DNA from: JACDAV01 sp036556145
GTDB lineage: Bacteria; Chloroflexota; Limnocylindria; Limnocylindrales; CSP1-4
NCBI GenBank assembly: GCA_036556145.1
Contig: DATBKB010000075.1
Location: 1 to 16,011, forward strand
Direction of reading: 5' to 3'
DNA: 16,011 bases
Below the pieces are notes generated by a model. The model was not told the DNA's origin and made no database searches. It worked only from the letters and a program-made list of their open reading frames with translations. Both the position numbers and the translations under genes were made by a program. How positions within the stretch are numbered: the first letter of the stretch is position 1; every line of letters begins with the position of its first letter. Positions 14,991 through 16,011 of this stretch are shown here, piece by piece.

Positions 14991-15019
14991 TTGCCTCCGA
15001 GCCCGGCGCCTGTCAGAAT
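14991..15019 (+). promoter_or_regulatory. Sigma-70-type promoter of the sulfurtransferase leader
   Basis: TTGCCT (14991-14996) and CAGAAT (15014-15019) are separated by exactly 17 bases; each matches four of six consensus bases. The expected start of transcription is 15026-15028. That coincides with the ATG of the short leader ORF at 15028 and would make it leaderless or nearly so. Confidence 0.55.
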
Positions 15020-15027
15020 GCCGCGCA

Positions 15028-15096
15028 ATGTCTAGTGGAATGGTCGGCTTTTGCTCCTGTCCCCGTACCGTCGCGCCAGGAAGGCGGTGTACCTGA
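15028..15096 (+). CDS. Cys-containing leader peptide (22 residues), candidate attenuation uORF
   Basis: A short ORF that begins at the predicted transcription start. It opens MSSGMVGFCSC and ends RRCT before TGA. Cys codons lie at 15052-15054, 15058-15060 and 15088-15090. Three Cys in 22 residues is striking beside the Cys-poor proteins of this window. No Shine-Dalgarno is possible if transcription starts at 15026-15028, so initiation would be leaderless. It precedes a strong terminator and a sulfurtransferase gene. Polycysteine leaderless ORFs that act as cysteine-responsive attenuators are known in mycobacteria upstream of sulfur genes; the same logic is inferred here. Chance occurrence is possible at this length. 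Confidence 0.5.
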   Translation: MSSGMVGFCSCPRTVAPGRRCT

Positions 15097-15139
15097 GCGC
15101 CCGGCGCACACGGCCCGGCGCCCCGTCACCGGCCCGACC
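15042..15139 (+). promoter_or_regulatory. Possible mutually exclusive RNA structures of the attenuator
   Basis: GGTCGG (15042-15047), inside the leader ORF, is complementary to CCGACC (15134-15139), most of which lies in the 5' arm of the terminator, so it could form an antiterminator. A second stem pairs 15083-15089 with 15127-15134 (seven pairs, one bulge) and encloses GGCGC/GCGCC (15103-15107 and 15118-15122). A ribosome stalled at or finishing the leader ORF would change which pairs form. Read by eye; no folding energies were computed. Confidence 0.35.
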
Positions 15140-15164
15140 CCTGGCGAGCAGGGGTCGTTTTCTT
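15135..15164 (+). terminator. Strong intrinsic terminator in the sulfurtransferase leader
   Basis: CGACCCCTG (15135-15143) and CAGGGGTCG (15149-15157) make a perfect nine-base-pair stem with a five-base loop, followed at once by TTTTCTT (15158-15164). It stands upstream, not downstream, of the nearest coding region on this strand (ATG 15197), 33 bases before the start codon. That position marks it as an attenuator of the sulfurtransferase gene. Confidence 0.85.
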
Positions 15165-15196
15165 GCCCCGGTTCGCCGTCACCACTGAGGGAGCAG

Positions 15197-16011
15197 ATGA
15201 CCAGCCCGAACGTCTTCCCGAGCGATGCGAGGCCCGCGATCTCGACCGCGGAGCTGTTGGACCGTCTCGACGACCCGACGACGACGGTCGTCGACATCCG
15301 CCCACTGGCCGCCTACAACGGCTGGCGGCTCCAGGGTGAGCCGCGAGGTGGCCACCTGCCCGGGGCGGTGTCGTTCCCGCGCGCCTGGCTCACGAGCGTC
15401 GACGAGGCCGAGCTCACACGGCTCCTGGCCGCGAAGGACATCGTCCCGAGCCGAACCGTCGTCGTCTACGGCGACGGCCACGACGACGCGGCGGCCTTCC
15501 AGGCCTGGCTCGAGACGCGCGGCCATGCCGGCGTACGCGCGTACGGCCACGGGTTTGCGACGTGGTCGGCCGACGCGTCGCTGCCGCTCGAGCGCCTGGC
15601 GAACTACGAGAAGCTCGTCCACATCGACTGGCTGCGGGCGGTGCTCGCCGGCGATCGGCCCGAGGCCGCACCGGCCGGTCGCAGCGTGCTCTTCCACGTC
15701 AACTTCGGCGTCCCCGACGAGTACGAGGAGAGCCACATCCCGGGCGCGCTCTTCCTCGATACGAACTGGCTCGAGAACCCGGTCGACTGGAATCGCCGGT
15801 CGCCGGCGGAGCTCGACGTCGCGCTGCGGACCCTGGGCGTGACTCGCGACACGACCGTCATCGTGTACGGCCGCGACACCGAGGGCGACGCGAACGAGAA
15901 GTGGCCCGGCCGGCGCGCCGGCCAGATCGCGGCCACGCGCGCGGCGATGATCCTGCGGTACGCGGGGGTCGACGACGTCCGGCTCCTCGACGGCGGCTAC
16001 GACTGGTGGGT
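15197..16011 (+). CDS. ynjE: YnjE-like multi-rhodanese sulfurtransferase, 3'-truncated by window edge
   Basis: Rhodanese enzymes move sulfane sulfur from thiosulfate or mercaptopyruvate to acceptors through a cysteine persulfide. AGGGAG at 15188-15193 precedes the ATG. Domain 1 (about 15-125) has DIRPLAAYNGWRL, GHLPGAVSFP and VVVYGDG where an active domain would carry Cys. A linker (NYEKLVHIDWLRAVLAG) leads to domain 2 (about 150-271), with SHIPGALFLDTNWLE, DTTVIVYGRD and DVRLLDGGYDWW. The visible 271 residues contain no Cys at all. E. coli YnjE has three rhodanese domains with the catalytic Cys only in the third, and its middle domain reads very like this one from memory, so an active third domain is expected past the window. 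No export signal is evident, unlike E. coli YnjE. Its leader carries a terminator and a Cys-rich uORF. Confidence 0.82.
   Translation, partial: MTSPNVFPSDARPAISTAELLDRLDDPTTTVVDIRPLAAYNGWRLQGEPRGGHLPGAVSFPRAWLTSVDEAELTRLLAAKDIVPSRTVVVYGDGHDDAAAFQAWLETRGHAGVRAYGHGFATWSADASLPLERLANYEKLVHIDWLRAVLAGDRPEAAPAGRSVLFHVNFGVPDEYEESHIPGALFLDTNWLENPVDWNRRSPAELDVALRTLGVTRDTTVIVYGRDTEGDANEKWPGRRAGQIAATRAAMILRYAGVDDVRLLDGGYDWW

Noticed and set aside
15026..15134. Known riboswitch class (SAM, cobalamin, TPP, glycine, guanidine, T-box) in the sulfurtransferase leader
   Set aside because: I looked for the conserved cores of these classes and found none by eye; the Cys-rich uORF explains the terminator layout better. 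A covariance-model search would settle it.

Overview
High-GC bacterial chromosome with tightly packed genes. GTG starts and 1-4 bp start/stop overlaps are frequent. The protein style (RodZ-like protein with DUF4115, Arg/Pro-rich tails, Pro-Ser-Thr-rich linkers, a MurC with an EADEY motif) suggests an uncultured high-GC Chloroflexota lineage such as Limnocylindria. That assignment is inference from general likeness, not a database result. No rRNA, tRNA, CRISPR array, insertion sequence or phage gene was seen.

Left block (1-9033, all + strand): 3' part of asd, then a family-4 uracil-DNA glycosylase, RNase J, an FtsK/SpoIIIE translocase, a RodZ-like membrane protein, a stand-alone PncC/CinA-C amidase and a MurC-type ligase. 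Several junctions are coupled (GTGA or ATGA overlaps at asd/udg, ftsK/rodZ and pncC/murC), so this is probably one operon. The order asd - RNase J - ftsK - rodZ - cinA resembles the Bacillus subtilis asd-dapG-dapA-rnjB-tepA-spoIIIE ... ymfM-pgsA-cinA region, so it is an old housekeeping neighbourhood for lysine/cell-wall precursors, RNA turnover, chromosome segregation and cell shape. One oddity stands out: ftsK has a strong Shine-Dalgarno and ATG directly after the RNase J stop, but codon 10 of that frame is TGA.

Middle block (9034-11733, + strand): a candidate promoter, a YajQ-family protein, a 34-residue single-membrane-span mini-protein, and an acetolactate-synthase-like thiamine-diphosphate enzyme with an acidic, low-complexity extension of about 118 residues at its N-terminus.

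Right block, minus strand (11759-14945): a class I methyltransferase, a small highly charged protein overlapping it, a large two-membrane-span protein with cytoplasm-type coiled coils at both ends around exported-looking beta-rich domains, and one doubtful small ORF.

Right edge (14991-16011, + strand): a sulfurtransferase of the triple-rhodanese YnjE type, cut by the window end. Its leader has a sigma-70-type promoter, a short ORF with three Cys codons that would be leaderless or nearly so, a strong intrinsic terminator, and only then the ribosome-binding site and ATG. This is the layout of a translation-dependent cysteine attenuator and is the best candidate here for a little-described regulatory system.
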